NCBI RefSeq assembly: GCF_017832975.1
Contig: NZ_JAFIBI010000001.1
Location: forward strand, 3,720,001-3,784,000
Reading direction: 5' to 3'
From: Arthrobacter sp. PvP023
GTDB taxonomy: Bacteria > Actinomycetota > Actinomycetes > Actinomycetales > Micrococcaceae
Length of the DNA: 64,000 nt
In this document: one piece after another, positions 53,353 through 62,256 of the stretch
Position numbering within the stretch: position 1 is the stretch's first letter
How the letters are laid out: each line of letters starts with the position of its first letter
The notes under the pieces: model-generated
What the model was told of the DNA's origin: nothing
Databases searched by the model: none
The model's input: only the letters and a program-made list of their open reading frames with translations
Program-made: the position numbers and the translations under genes

Positions 53353-54123
53353 ATGTCCCGCTCCGAAAAAGTCAGCTTCGAAGGATCCACCGGCGAATTG
53401 CTCTCCGGCATCATTGACATGCCGGAAGGCCCGGTGAAGGGCTGGGGTGTGTTCTCGCACGGCTTCACGCTGGGCAAGGACAGCCCGTCGGCGTCCAGGA
53501 TGTGCAAGGCGCTGGCCGACAACGGGGTGGGGATGCTCCGCTTCGACAACCTGGGGCTGGGCGATTCCGCCGGGTACTGGTCCGAAGGTTCCTTCAGCCA
53601 CAAGGTAGCGGACACCGTCAAGGCCGCGGAGTTCATGCGCGCCGAAGGAAGGCCGGTCTCGCTGCTGGTGGGGCATTCGTTCGGCGGAGCCGCCGTCCTG
53701 GCGGCGGCAAAGGAAATTCCCGGACTTGACGCCGTGGCCACCGTGGGAGCCCCGTTCTCGCCCAAGCACGTGGCCCATGTGTTTGATGCGGCGCTGGACC
53801 GGATCCTCAGCGAAGGCAGCGCGGAGGTGGACCTGGGCGGCAAGCGTGTGGAGATCCGCCGGCACTTCGTGGAGGACCTGGAGAATGCGGACCTGACCGA
53901 CTGCATCAAGCGGCTCGGGAAGCCCCTGATGGTCCTGCACTCCCCCACGGACAACACCGTCGGGATCGAGAATGCCAGCACCATCTTCCAGACGGCGCGG
54001 CACCCGCGCAGCTTCGTGTCGCTGGAAGGCAGCGACCACCTGCTGACCGGCAAGGGCCAGGCCGCCCGGGCCGCGAAGATCATTTCCGCGTGGGCCGACC
54101 AGTACCTCGACGCCAACCGCTAG
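53353..54123 (+). CDS. Alpha/beta hydrolase (serine esterase/acyltransferase fold)
   Basis: A 256-residue protein with nucleophile elbow VGHSFGG (S109), oxyanion SHGFTLG near residue 35, acid residue probably in SPTDNTVG, and histidine in EGSDHLL. It resembles the small 'OsmC-associated' or YheT-like hydrolases without a lid. ATG at 53353 with GAAAGGG upstream. Substrate unknown. It ends seven bases from the convergent sugar-binding gene. Confidence 0.88.
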   Translation: MSRSEKVSFEGSTGELLSGIIDMPEGPVKGWGVFSHGFTLGKDSPSASRMCKALADNGVGMLRFDNLGLGDSAGYWSEGSFSHKVADTVKAAEFMRAEGRPVSLLVGHSFGGAAVLAAAKEIPGLDAVATVGAPFSPKHVAHVFDAALDRILSEGSAEVDLGGKRVEIRRHFVEDLENADLTDCIKRLGKPLMVLHSPTDNTVGIENASTIFQTARHPRSFVSLEGSDHLLTGKGQAARAAKIISAWADQYLDANR

Positions 54124-54130
54124 CGGCGGG

Positions 54131-55429
54131 CTACTTGCCGATGGCCGCCTTGCTTTCGCTGATCCACTGCTCCGCAGCCTTTTCCGGCGAGAGCCGCTTG
54201 AACAGGACATCGGTGTTGATGCGGGCCGTGATCTCAGCGACGGCTGTTGAACCGGTGGGACCAATGAAGGTAGGCGCAAAGTCCATCTTGCCGATCTGGT
54301 CGATGTAGGCGGCCTCGATCTTGCCCTGCGGTGTCAGCATGTCCTGGATGGCAGTGCGCATGCCGGAGTTGCTGGGCACGCCGCGGTCGCTTTGGATAAT
54401 CCTGGCGGCGGACGCATCGTTTACCAGGAAGTTCACCAGCTTTGCGGCGGCATCGGTGTGCTTGCTGCGAGCCGAGATCGTGTAGAACTGTGAAGACTGC
54501 AGCCAGATGCCTGGGGTCGGGCTTTCACCGGGGAGCTTAAGGAGCTTCAATTCCGCGCCCGAGGCCTTGCTGAGTGCGGAGAGGGAGTTGCTCCACGTCA
54601 GCATCATGCCGGCCTTGCCCATGCCCATCAATGTCTGTTCGGTGCTGACGTTGAGCTTCTCCACCGTCTCCGAAGCGGTCGGCGCAGCCCCCGACTCACT
54701 CAGCTTCACGGAGTAGTCAAAGTAATCCTGCACCGTCTCCTTGCTGAGGCCGAGTTGTCCGTCCTGGGTATAAAGCGACTCGCCGCGCTGGCGGGCAAAG
54801 GCGTCCAGCGAATCATGGGTGAGGACCGTTGCCGTCCCGTAGGTGCCCTTGGGGCTTTTGGCTGTCACGTCGGAAGCCAGCGTGGCAAAATCATCCCAGG
54901 TCCACGTGCTGTCATCCGGAAGCGCAACGCCGGCGGCCTGGAAGACACCCGGGTTCACGACGATCGCCAGCGCATTGGCGCCGGTTGAGACCCCGTACTG
55001 CTTGCCCTGCACCTGGCCGTTTTCCAGGGCCCCCTGGTCCGTCTTGGAGAGGTCCAGGGAGCGGCCGACCTTGGAGAGGTCCAGCAGTGCGCCGCGGTTG
55101 GCGTACTCGGCCGGATAGGCGCCGCCCATGGTGATCACGTCCGGTGCATCGTTGGCGGCCATCTGCGTGGCCAGTTTGTCGAAGTAGCCGCTGATGTCCC
55201 CGTACTCAGGTTTCACCTTGATGGTGGGGTTGGCGGCTTCGAACTCCTTGATGGCCTTGTTGGTCAGCTCGGCGCGGCCGGCGTTGCCCCACCAGGAGAA
55301 GCGTATTTCAACATTGCCGTCCTCGGGCTGGGTGGCCGACGGACTGGAACAAGCAGTGAGGCCGAGCAGGCTCAGCACGGAAGCCACGGCAATTGCCTTA
55401 CGAAAGGTTCGGATAGATTTACGCGCCAT
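54131..55429 (-). CDS. Sugar-binding lipoprotein of an ABC importer (family 1)
   Basis: A 432-residue solute-binding lipoprotein. Lipobox LGLTACSS with C27, then the family-1 core (EIRFSWWGNAGRAELTNKAIKEFEAANP) typical of oligosaccharide importers such as MalE, MsmE and UgpB. No permease or ATPase gene is adjacent: an alpha/beta hydrolase lies downstream and a glycosidase-like gene is divergent. It must use a transporter encoded elsewhere. Its promoter overlaps a LacI-type operator. Confidence 0.9.
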   Translation of the reverse strand: MARKSIRTFRKAIAVASVLSLLGLTACSSPSATQPEDGNVEIRFSWWGNAGRAELTNKAIKEFEAANPTIKVKPEYGDISGYFDKLATQMAANDAPDVITMGGAYPAEYANRGALLDLSKVGRSLDLSKTDQGALENGQVQGKQYGVSTGANALAIVVNPGVFQAAGVALPDDSTWTWDDFATLASDVTAKSPKGTYGTATVLTHDSLDAFARQRGESLYTQDGQLGLSKETVQDYFDYSVKLSESGAAPTASETVEKLNVSTEQTLMGMGKAGMMLTWSNSLSALSKASGAELKLLKLPGESPTPGIWLQSSQFYTISARSKHTDAAAKLVNFLVNDASAARIIQSDRGVPSNSGMRTAIQDMLTPQGKIEAAYIDQIGKMDFAPTFIGPTGSTAVAEITARINTDVLFKRLSPEKAAEQWISESKAAIGK

Positions 55430-55465
55430 TGGGTAAACGTCCTTAAGATGTCAGAAAGCGGTTCC

Positions 55466-55497
55466 TGAAACGTATCAAGAGGCCTCTTCAGCGTCAA
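55466..55497 (-). promoter_or_regulatory. Promoter with LacI-type operator for the sugar-binding gene
   Basis: On the minus strand TTGACG (55497-55492) and TACGTT (55474-55469) are 17 bases apart. TGAAACGTATCA (55466-55477, plus strand) is a LacI-family palindrome with one mismatch and covers the -10. Confidence 0.7.
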
Positions 55498-55521
55498 TAG
55501 ACCCCCCGCCTGCCGCACGGG

Positions 55522-55562
55522 TTGACACGGGCCGTCGGGGCGACAACTATTGAATCGTTTCG
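55522..55562 (+). promoter_or_regulatory. Promoter with LacI-type operator for the glycosidase-like gene
   Basis: TTGACA (55522-55527) is a perfect -35; the -10 is AACTAT (55545-55550) at 17 bases. TGAATCGTTTCG (55551-55562) immediately follows and contains GAATCGTTTC, one mismatch from a LacI-type palindrome centred on CG. A repressor there would block the transcript start. The rest of the 295-base gap holds the leader up to the GTG at 55725. Confidence 0.6.
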
Positions 55563-55724
55563 GAAATCGGTTTCTTGGGTGGCTGCGTGCCCATCCGTCT
55601 TCTTTCCCATCCACGGATTCTTTCCCATCCACGGACGGCTCCCCGTACCGACGAAGCCGAGACGCACCTGACCGGATCAGAACCAGCCGCAGTCACAGCA
55701 GACAGCACCAGGAGGGCGTGCATC

Positions 55725-57977
55725 GTGCACAGCCAGAGCATCAGCGACCGACCGGAATCCGCCACCACACCCGCCGTGGCCATCGACAGGAAAGCACTCG
55801 TCCGCCGGCACAACGTCCGGCAGGACCATCTCGATCCGCAAAGCCCGGTGTCCGTCGGCAACGGGGAGTTCGCCTTCACCGTGGACCTGACCGGACTGCA
55901 ATCGCTGCCGGATGCATACCCGGTGGGGGCACGCGGTGACTTGCCGCCGGGAACACTGCTCGGCACGCAGGCGCAGTGGGGATGGCATGCCAGTCCTCCT
56001 CCCCACCTGTACGGGCTCGCCGGATCGACGGTCCTCTACGACTCGCCCCGTGGACCTGTTCCGTACGTGGACATGGCCGGCGACATCGTCAATGATCGCG
56101 AGACGGACACCTCCCGGGCAGAAACCTGGCTCCGGGCCAACCCCCACCGCCTCGACCTGGCACGCATAGGCTTCCGCTGGATGGACGACGGGTCAGAGCG
56201 GGCCCTCACCGCAGCCGACATTTCCGGAACCGGGCAAACGCTCGATCTGTGGACGGGAGTAGTGACCAGCCGCTTCACGCTGGCCGGCCACCCGGTGACG
56301 GTTACCACCGCGTGCCACCCCGATCGCGACGAACTCGGGGTCCGGGTGGAATCACCCGCTCTCGCGAAGGGCCTGGCGGTTGGCGTCAGCTTTCCCTACG
56401 GCTCAGAAGCGTGGCACGACGCCGCCGACTGGAACCGCGAGAACGCCCACAGCAGCTTCCTGGAGGGTCCGGACGCGCCGGCCGCGGATCCCGGAGCGGC
56501 CAGTTGGACGGTCCGCCGCCAACTCGACAACGCCCGGTACCACGTGGTGATTTCGGGGCGGGACGTGAGCATGCAACAGACCGGCCCTCACGGCTTCCGG
56601 ATCGTTCCGGAGGCACCGGGTGGCCGGGACAATCCTGACGTTCTTGATCTCTCCATCGGCTTCATCTCCGCCGGAGACGGCGACTGCATTCCACGGGGCA
56701 ACAACAGGCTGACGCGGGCAGCCTCCACACCGGGACGGAGGGCTGCAGGCGGGACCGCCGTCGGGCTTTCCACGGGCAGCAATGTCATCACCGCGTCGGA
56801 GGCCTATTGGCCCCGGTTCTGGACCTCGGGCGGGGCAATCGAGCTTGCCGCGGCCGACGATCCCAGGGCGAAGGAGCTGGAGCGGCGGATCGTCCTCTCC
56901 CAGTACCTCACGGCCATCAACTGCTCGGGGTCACTGCCACCGCAGGAAACGGGGCTGGTCTGCAATTCCTGGCGCGGCCGCTTTCACCTGGAAATGCACT
57001 GGTGGCACGCGGCGCATTTTGCCCTCTGGAACCGCTCGGAGCTCCTGCTTCCGTCGCTGCGGTGGTACTCCACCGTCCTGGAGAGCTCGCGCCGGACCGC
57101 AAAGGCCCAGGGATTCGACGGCGTTCGCTGGCCGAAGCAGGTAGGCCCCGACGGCAGGGAGAGCCCCAGCCCCATCGGGACATTCCTGATCTGGCAACAA
57201 CCGCACCCAATCCACCTGTCCGAACTCGCCTACCGGGCAAACCCCTCCCGGGACGTTCTGGAGGAGTTCGCCGAGATAGTCTTCGAATCCGCCGCCTTCA
57301 TGGCCAGCTTCGCCCACCCGACGGCCCGCGGGTTCGAACTGGGGCCGCCCCTGGTTCCCGCCCAGGAAAGCTACGGATCGATGCGTGCCACGGTCACGAA
57401 CCCCACCTTCGAGCTTGCCTACTGGCAGTGGGGTCTCAGGGTCGCATCCGAGTGGCGCGAACGGCTGGGGCTCGAACCCGTCGGAGCCTGGACAGAAGTT
57501 GCCGACGGCCTGGTGTCCCCGCGCATCGTCAACGGCGTCTACGCTGCGATCGATGTGGAACCCTTCACGATCCGCACCGACCACCCCTCGATGCTCTGCG
57601 CATTGGGGGTCCTGCCGCAGACCGACCTGATCGACAAGGACATCATGCGGGCAACGCTCGCCGACGTCCTGGCCGGCTGGGACTGGGGCAGCACGTGGGG
57701 CTGGGACTACCCGGTCATGGCCATGACCGCCGCCCGCCTCGAAGACCCGGAGACCGCCGTCGACTCCCTGCTGCTGGCTGCCGGCAAGAACGTTGCGCTC
57801 CCCAACGGCCATAACCGCCAAACGGATTCCCTGCCGCTCTATCTGCCCGGCAACGGCGGACTCCTTGCCGCCGCGGCATTGATGGCGGCAGGCTGGGACA
57901 ACGGCCCCGGGCGGCATGCCCCGGGATTCCCGGCCGACTGGACGGTGGCCTGGGAGGGATTGGTGGCTGCGCCTTAG
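55725..57977 (+). CDS. Large glycosidase-like protein (GH65-like six-hairpin fold)
   Basis: A 750-residue protein without a signal peptide, so probably cytoplasmic. The N-terminal part (about 25-260) starts VRRHNVRQDHLDPQSPVSVGNGEFAFTVDLTGLQ, the beta-sandwich opening seen in GH65-like enzymes. The second half is helical with many Trp/His segments (HLEMHWWHAAHFALWNRSELLLPSL; GWDWGSTWGWDYPVMAM), like an (alpha/alpha)6 barrel. I cannot assign a family number or substrate with certainty. GTG at 55725 has AGGAGGG eight bases upstream; the frame extends 50 residues earlier without coding support. It is paired with a divergent sugar-binding lipoprotein under LacI-like sites. Confidence 0.75.
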   Translation: MHSQSISDRPESATTPAVAIDRKALVRRHNVRQDHLDPQSPVSVGNGEFAFTVDLTGLQSLPDAYPVGARGDLPPGTLLGTQAQWGWHASPPPHLYGLAGSTVLYDSPRGPVPYVDMAGDIVNDRETDTSRAETWLRANPHRLDLARIGFRWMDDGSERALTAADISGTGQTLDLWTGVVTSRFTLAGHPVTVTTACHPDRDELGVRVESPALAKGLAVGVSFPYGSEAWHDAADWNRENAHSSFLEGPDAPAADPGAASWTVRRQLDNARYHVVISGRDVSMQQTGPHGFRIVPEAPGGRDNPDVLDLSIGFISAGDGDCIPRGNNRLTRAASTPGRRAAGGTAVGLSTGSNVITASEAYWPRFWTSGGAIELAAADDPRAKELERRIVLSQYLTAINCSGSLPPQETGLVCNSWRGRFHLEMHWWHAAHFALWNRSELLLPSLRWYSTVLESSRRTAKAQGFDGVRWPKQVGPDGRESPSPIGTFLIWQQPHPIHLSELAYRANPSRDVLEEFAEIVFESAAFMASFAHPTARGFELGPPLVPAQESYGSMRATVTNPTFELAYWQWGLRVASEWRERLGLEPVGAWTEVADGLVSPRIVNGVYAAIDVEPFTIRTDHPSMLCALGVLPQTDLIDKDIMRATLADVLAGWDWGSTWGWDYPVMAMTAARLEDPETAVDSLLLAAGKNVALPNGHNRQTDSLPLYLPGNGGLLAAAALMAAGWDNGPGRHAPGFPADWTVAWEGLVAAP

Positions 57978-57990
57978 GCTGCGGCGCCCG

Positions 57991-59133
57991 TCAGGTCTGG
58001 GGAGGCAGGCGGCGCGAACCCAGGACCCTCTTTCGGGGTAGCTCCGAAGTCTTCAGGTCCTCTTCCCTGACGACCGACCAGGCCGCTGACACCAAATAGA
58101 CCTGACTGACCAGGTTGAACCAGATGAGCAGCCCGATGATGATCGCGAACGGTGCGAGAATCGGGTTGCGTCCGGCGCTGGCAAGCAGCTCAGTGCTGAA
58201 GATCTGGAGCACAGTGGTTCCCACAGCCGACAGGATGGTTCCTTCAAGCAATGCCCGCCGGGTAAGTTTCAGGCCCGCCGCCAGCCGGAACATGATCAGG
58301 GCGGTCACCCAGCCAAGGGCCAGTGGCACGCCCACTTTGATGGCCGTGGTCAGCGGCCAGGCCATCACCGGGTCCAGGTGCAGCTGCTCAGTGACCCACC
58401 CGGCTGCGGTGCCGAAAATCAAGGAGGCGGCCGCACTCAGCACCAGTGCGACGCCAAGCAGCAGCAAGGTACCGACGTCCCGCAGTATCTGCAGGACCGG
58501 GTTAATCCCCCGCGGGCCGAGCTGCATCATGCCCCGCACACCGTCGCGGATGCCGCTGATCCAGCCCAGGGCGGTGAAAACCGTCACCACCGCGGCGATC
58601 ACGGCGGCCCAGCCCAGGCCGGAAGGGTTCAGCAGCTCGTAGGGATCCACCAGTCCCTCGCCGCCGTCGACCTTCATCAGACCCGGCGCAGCCTTGGCCA
58701 CGCTCCTGATCACCTGGTCCAGCAGGGCCGGCTGTCCGCTGAGGACGAGGCCGGCCAGCGAAAGGCCGGTGGCCAGCAGACCCGTGATGGAGGAGAACAT
58801 CCTGAAGCCGATACCGGCCGCCATGAGCGGACCGTGCTGCAGGTTGTAGTGCTGGAACGCACGCATGGGACGGAAAGCATTGAGCCGCGCAAGCAGCCAC
58901 TGGAACATGGCGGACAGGCCGGCCGCGGCGCCGCTGCCGGACCTGCGCGCCTTGCTCCACTCGACCTTCTTCCGGCTCACTTCCAGCTTCAGCCGGGCGC
59001 GCTCCGTGGGAAGAGGAGGCTCAGTTGCCGTCTGGGCCGCCTGAACCGTCTTTGCCGGACGCGCCTCGGGTGTGGTCAGTTTCGATGCCAAAGTCGAGTT
59101 CTTCCCGTAGCTGCCAAATGCCGTTGATGTCAT
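57991..59133 (-). CDS. YihY/BrkB-family membrane protein
   Basis: About 380 residues. Five to six membrane segments start near residue 105, with the family marks MAAGIGFRMFSSITGLLATGLSL, the RALLEGTILSAVGTTVLQI loop, and FAIIIGLLIWFNLVSQVYLVSAAW near the end. The family was once named ribonuclease BN, which is not its function; a role in envelope or transport is likely. The start is uncertain: the ATG at 59133 overlaps the upstream RNA-ligase gene by over 100 bases, and later GTG codons could serve. The trpS-BrkB pairing is conserved in Mycobacterium. Confidence 0.8.
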   Translation of the reverse strand: MTSTAFGSYGKNSTLASKLTTPEARPAKTVQAAQTATEPPLPTERARLKLEVSRKKVEWSKARRSGSGAAAGLSAMFQWLLARLNAFRPMRAFQHYNLQHGPLMAAGIGFRMFSSITGLLATGLSLAGLVLSGQPALLDQVIRSVAKAAPGLMKVDGGEGLVDPYELLNPSGLGWAAVIAAVVTVFTALGWISGIRDGVRGMMQLGPRGINPVLQILRDVGTLLLLGVALVLSAAASLIFGTAAGWVTEQLHLDPVMAWPLTTAIKVGVPLALGWVTALIMFRLAAGLKLTRRALLEGTILSAVGTTVLQIFSTELLASAGRNPILAPFAIIIGLLIWFNLVSQVYLVSAAWSVVREEDLKTSELPRKRVLGSRRLPPQT

Positions 59134-59722
59134 GCTCGTACAGCCCCATGCTAACCACAGGGAATGTGGCCCGGTAATCCTTGAGCACCGTTTCGGCCTC
59201 ATCCAGGCTCTCCGGCGGCACATCGTGGGCAATGGTCACATGCGGGTGGTAGGCAAACGGCAGCTCGCGTTCCAGTGGCCCGGTCTGCAGCTGTTCGTGC
59301 AGGTTCACGCAGTGGCCGAAGCCGTCTTCAACGTTCAGGAAGACCACCGGGGACACGGGACGGAACGAGCCCGTCCCCGCAATGGTGACCGTAAACGGTT
59401 CCTGCCTGCGTGCAATTTCGCGGACATGGCTTCGGGTGGCCTCCCAGTCCTTGGTGGGCGTGGTGGTGACCAGTGTGATGTGCGCGGGAATGACGCCGGC
59501 CATCGGGTCCCCGAACGAGGCCCGCCAGCGCTGCAGTTCCTGGGCAATATCCGGCGGGAAGCCCAGGATGACACCAACGCTCATCTCGTCGGTCCGGGTC
59601 GGGCGCTTACGCGGCGCTGTGCCCCGGACCATGGCAGCGTCATCATTGGCGTCAACGAATTTTCCCTCTCCGCGGTATGCAGGGGAGTTTTCGTTTGCAG
59701 TGACTTTGCTGGCTGATGACAT
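59021..59722 (-). CDS. 2'-5' RNA ligase / cyclic phosphodiesterase family protein
   Basis: A 233-residue member of the 2H phosphoesterase superfamily. The two HxT motifs are HITLVT and HVTIAH, which act on 2',3'-cyclic phosphates. A hydrophilic N-terminus of about 45 residues precedes the core start MSVGVILGFP. The physiological substrate in bacteria is unknown. ATG at 59722 has AGGAG 12 bases upstream; an internal ATG before SVGVILGF is an alternative. It lies four bases after trpS. Confidence 0.82.
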   Translation of the reverse strand: MSSASKVTANENSPAYRGEGKFVDANDDAAMVRGTAPRKRPTRTDEMSVGVILGFPPDIAQELQRWRASFGDPMAGVIPAHITLVTTTPTKDWEATRSHVREIARRQEPFTVTIAGTGSFRPVSPVVFLNVEDGFGHCVNLHEQLQTGPLERELPFAYHPHVTIAHDVPPESLDEAETVLKDYRATFPVVSMGLYEHDINGIWQLREELDFGIETDHTRGASGKDGSGGPDGN

Positions 59723-59726
59723 GGGC

Positions 59727-60770
59727 CTAGCGGACTCCTGCGAGGGTGAGGGACGGCAGGAAGCCCATGCGCTCATAGACCTGTCCGAGCGTCACGGAGG
59801 CAATTTCCCGGGCACGTTCGGCACCCTGGGCCAGCAGCCGGTCCAGCTCCGCCGGATCCGCCATCAGTTCATTGGTCCGGTCCCGGAGCGGCGTGATGAA
59901 GTCCACCATAACGTCCGCGAGGTCCTTCTTGAGGTGGCCGTACATCTTGCCCTGGTATTCGGCTTCGAGCTCGGGCACGGACTTCCCGGTGAGCGTCGAG
60001 TAGATGGTGAGGAGGTTGGAAACCCCCGGCTTGGCTTCGGCGTCGAACCGGATTTCCGTTCCGGTGTCAGTTACTGCGGACTTGATGCGCTTCGCGGCGA
60101 TCTTGGGGTCCTCCAGGAGCTGGATGGAACCGTGGGGCGACCCGCCTGTCTTGGACATCTTGGCAGTCGGGCTTTGGAGGTCGTAGATCTTGGCGGTGGC
60201 CTTGAGGATCGTGGCCTCGGGCACCGTGAACGTGTGGCCAAAGCGGGTATTGAAGCGCTGGGCCAGGTTTCTGGTCAGCTCCAGGTGCTGGCGCTGGTCC
60301 TCGCCGACCGGGACGAGGTCGGTCTGGTACAGGAGAATGTCCGCGGCCATCAGGGTCGGGTAGGCGAACAGGCCCAGGGTTGCGGAGTCCGCCCCCGACT
60401 TCTGCGTCTTGTCCTTGAACTGCGTCATGCGTGAGGCCTCGCCGAAACCGGTGATGCAGTTCAGCGCCCAGGCCAGCTGCGCGTGCTCGGGGACATGGGA
60501 CTGGACGAAGAAGATGCTCTTGTCCGGGTCGATCCCCGCCGCAATGTACTGGGCAGCCACCACACGGGTGCGCTTGGCCAGTTCCGCCGGTTCGAAATCA
60601 ACGGTGATGGCGTGGAGGTCAGGAATGAAGAACACGGCGTCGTATTCAGCCTGCATGTCTACCCAGTTGCGGACGGCGCCGATGTAGTTGCCCAGGTGCA
60701 GCGAGTCCGCTGTGGGCTTGGCACCGGAGAGGATGCGTTTCTTGGTCACCGTGGAAGTCGAGCTAGTCAT
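59727..60770 (-). CDS. trpS: Tryptophan-tRNA ligase
   Basis: A 347-residue class I aminoacyl-tRNA synthetase. The HIGH-type motif is SLHLGNYIG (about 23-31), and KMSKT is at 204-208. [19 protein letters not shown] and [14 protein letters not shown] are the tryptophan-site segments. Length is normal. ATG at 60770; the ribosome site is weak, so a slightly different start is possible. It follows xth by 20 bases on the same strand. Confidence 0.96.
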   Translation of the reverse strand: MTSSTSTVTKKRILSGAKPTADSLHLGNYIGAVRNWVDMQAEYDAVFFIPDLHAITVDFEPAELAKRTRVVAAQYIAAGIDPDKSIFFVQSHVPEHAQLAWALNCITGFGEASRMTQFKDKTQKSGADSATLGLFAYPTLMAADILLYQTDLVPVGEDQRQHLELTRNLAQRFNTRFGHTFTVPEATILKATAKIYDLQSPTAKMSKTGGSPHGSIQLLEDPKIAAKRIKSAVTDTGTEIRFDAEAKPGVSNLLTIYSTLTGKSVPELEAEYQGKMYGHLKKDLADVMVDFITPLRDRTNELMADPAELDRLLAQGAERAREIASVTLGQVYERMGFLPSLTLAGVR

Positions 60771-60790
60771 TGTGAGAAAAACCTTCGGGC

Positions 60791-61624
60791 TTAGAGCTGG
60801 TAGTCCACTACCAGCGGTGCGTGGTCGGAGAAGCGGGTGTCCCATGACGGTGCCCGGTCCACTGTCGCCGAAATGGCTGCGGCGGCGAGGGCGGGAGTGG
60901 CCATGTGGTAGTCGATGCGCCAGCCTGTGTCGGTATCAAAGGCCTTGCCGCGCTGGGACCACCAGGTGTAGGGGCCGTCGACGTTTCCCGCCAGGCCCCT
61001 GTGGACATCCCTCCATCCGATGTCTTCGCCGAAGAAGCGGTCAAAGTACGCACGTTCCTCGGGGAGGAAGCCCGCCCGCTTGACGTTGCCCTTCCAGTTC
61101 TTGATGTCCAGCTCCGTGTGGCCCACGTTCAGGTCACCCACCACGAGGGCGTGGTCGCTGTGCTTTGCCAGCTCGGGAAGGCGGCTCTCCATGACGTCCA
61201 GGAAGCGGAACTTGTCGTCCTGCTTGGGGGTCCCGGCCTCGCCGGAGTGAACGTACGCACTCACTACCGTCAGCTGGACCGGGGCACCCGCGGCGTCCGT
61301 AACGCGGAAGTCAGCCTCGACCCAGCGGCCGGCGGTGGCAAAGTAGTCGTCCCCGATGTGCGGACGGGTGGCCAGCGGCTCGGTGCGGGAGGCAATGGCC
61401 ACGCCCGCGCGGCCCTTGGCTTCGGCTTCTTCATGAAGGACGAACCAGCCCTCGCCCAGGAGTTCACGGACGATCTTGTCCGGCGCCCTGACCTCCTGCA
61501 GGCAAAGGATGTCCACCTCGCGTGGCTCAAGCCACTCCGCCATGCCGTTCCGGTAGGCAGCGCGGAGGCCGTTGACGTTGACTGATGCGATGCGAAGGTG
61601 GTCCTTCTTCAATGCCGAGCTCAC
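60791..61624 (-). CDS. xth: Exodeoxyribonuclease III (AP endonuclease)
   Basis: A 277-residue Mg-dependent AP endonuclease and 3'-5' exonuclease for base excision repair. Motifs: [10 protein letters not shown] near residue 14, catalytic E44 in [32 protein letters not shown], and the final [14 protein letters not shown] at 61624 follows GTGGAG. It is part of a minus-strand run with trpS and the RNA-ligase gene, ten bases after the unknown membrane protein. Confidence 0.94.
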   Translation of the reverse strand: MSSALKKDHLRIASVNVNGLRAAYRNGMAEWLEPREVDILCLQEVRAPDKIVRELLGEGWFVLHEEAEAKGRAGVAIASRTEPLATRPHIGDDYFATAGRWVEADFRVTDAAGAPVQLTVVSAYVHSGEAGTPKQDDKFRFLDVMESRLPELAKHSDHALVVGDLNVGHTELDIKNWKGNVKRAGFLPEERAYFDRFFGEDIGWRDVHRGLAGNVDGPYTWWSQRGKAFDTDTGWRIDYHMATPALAAAAISATVDRAPSWDTRFSDHAPLVVDYQL

Positions 61625-61634
61625 CCGCTCCACT

Positions 61635-62198
61635 CTAGTCGATGATGGTTCCGCTGACAGGTTCGTCAGCACCACCGGAGGACTTGATCATGTCCCTGGC
61701 ATTGGTGGCCGTGATTTCGATGGTTTCCAGGGCGCGGCGGATGGTGTCCTGGTCCGCGGCGGCATCCTTGGCCCGTTCCTGCTCGACGACGCGCACCTGG
61801 ACCTGGACGATCTTGAAGGAGTGGTCCAGCTTCATGTCACGGACCTCTTCAGATTCACTGCGGGTCCGGACCAGTCGGGTGCCGCCGTGGTCGGCACTGC
61901 CTGATGACGGCGCGCGGCCGGTCGCGGCGTTGAAGGCGTTCTGCGCCTCGTTCAGCTTGGCGGTCGCCTTCTTCGCTGCCTTCTGGATGCTGAAGACGAC
62001 GAACGCTGCCAGCGCGAGCCAGAAGCCGGCAATGACCGCCACAACCCAGCCGACGACGTCGTTCTGGTTGGCGGCAAAGATGACGGCCACCACGAAGGCG
62101 ACGACAAACACCATCATTCCCGGGCCGCTGATTCGCAGCATGGAGAACCCGCCCTTGGCCGGGTTGGACGCAGAGTGAGGGTTACCCAAAGTTCGCAT
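61635..62198 (-). CDS. Unknown membrane protein with two hydrophobic segments
   Basis: A 187-residue protein. Two adjacent hydrophobic segments (about 26-43 and 49-70) are followed by a basic, alpha-helical tail with KAAKKATAKLNEAQNAFNAATGR and heptad-like spacing, then a polar end (TIRRALETIEITATNARDMIKSSG). Both ends should be cytoplasmic. I do not recognise the family. An internal ATG (MLRISGPG) could also start it. It precedes xth on the same strand. Confidence 0.7.
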   Translation of the reverse strand: MRTLGNPHSASNPAKGGFSMLRISGPGMMVFVVAFVVAVIFAANQNDVVGWVVAVIAGFWLALAAFVVFSIQKAAKKATAKLNEAQNAFNAATGRAPSSGSADHGGTRLVRTRSESEEVRDMKLDHSFKIVQVQVRVVEQERAKDAAADQDTIRRALETIEITATNARDMIKSSGGADEPVSGTIID

Positions 62199-62256
62199 GG
62201 GTCCATTGTCTCAAATGCCGAAGCGGGCAAGTGGACGCTTCCACCCGGGGCGAACG

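Noticed and set aside
55498..55520. 6C-type RNA suggested by a run of six C
   Set aside because: Only one C run is present and there is no paired stem on both sides. The stretch lies inside a divergent promoter region.
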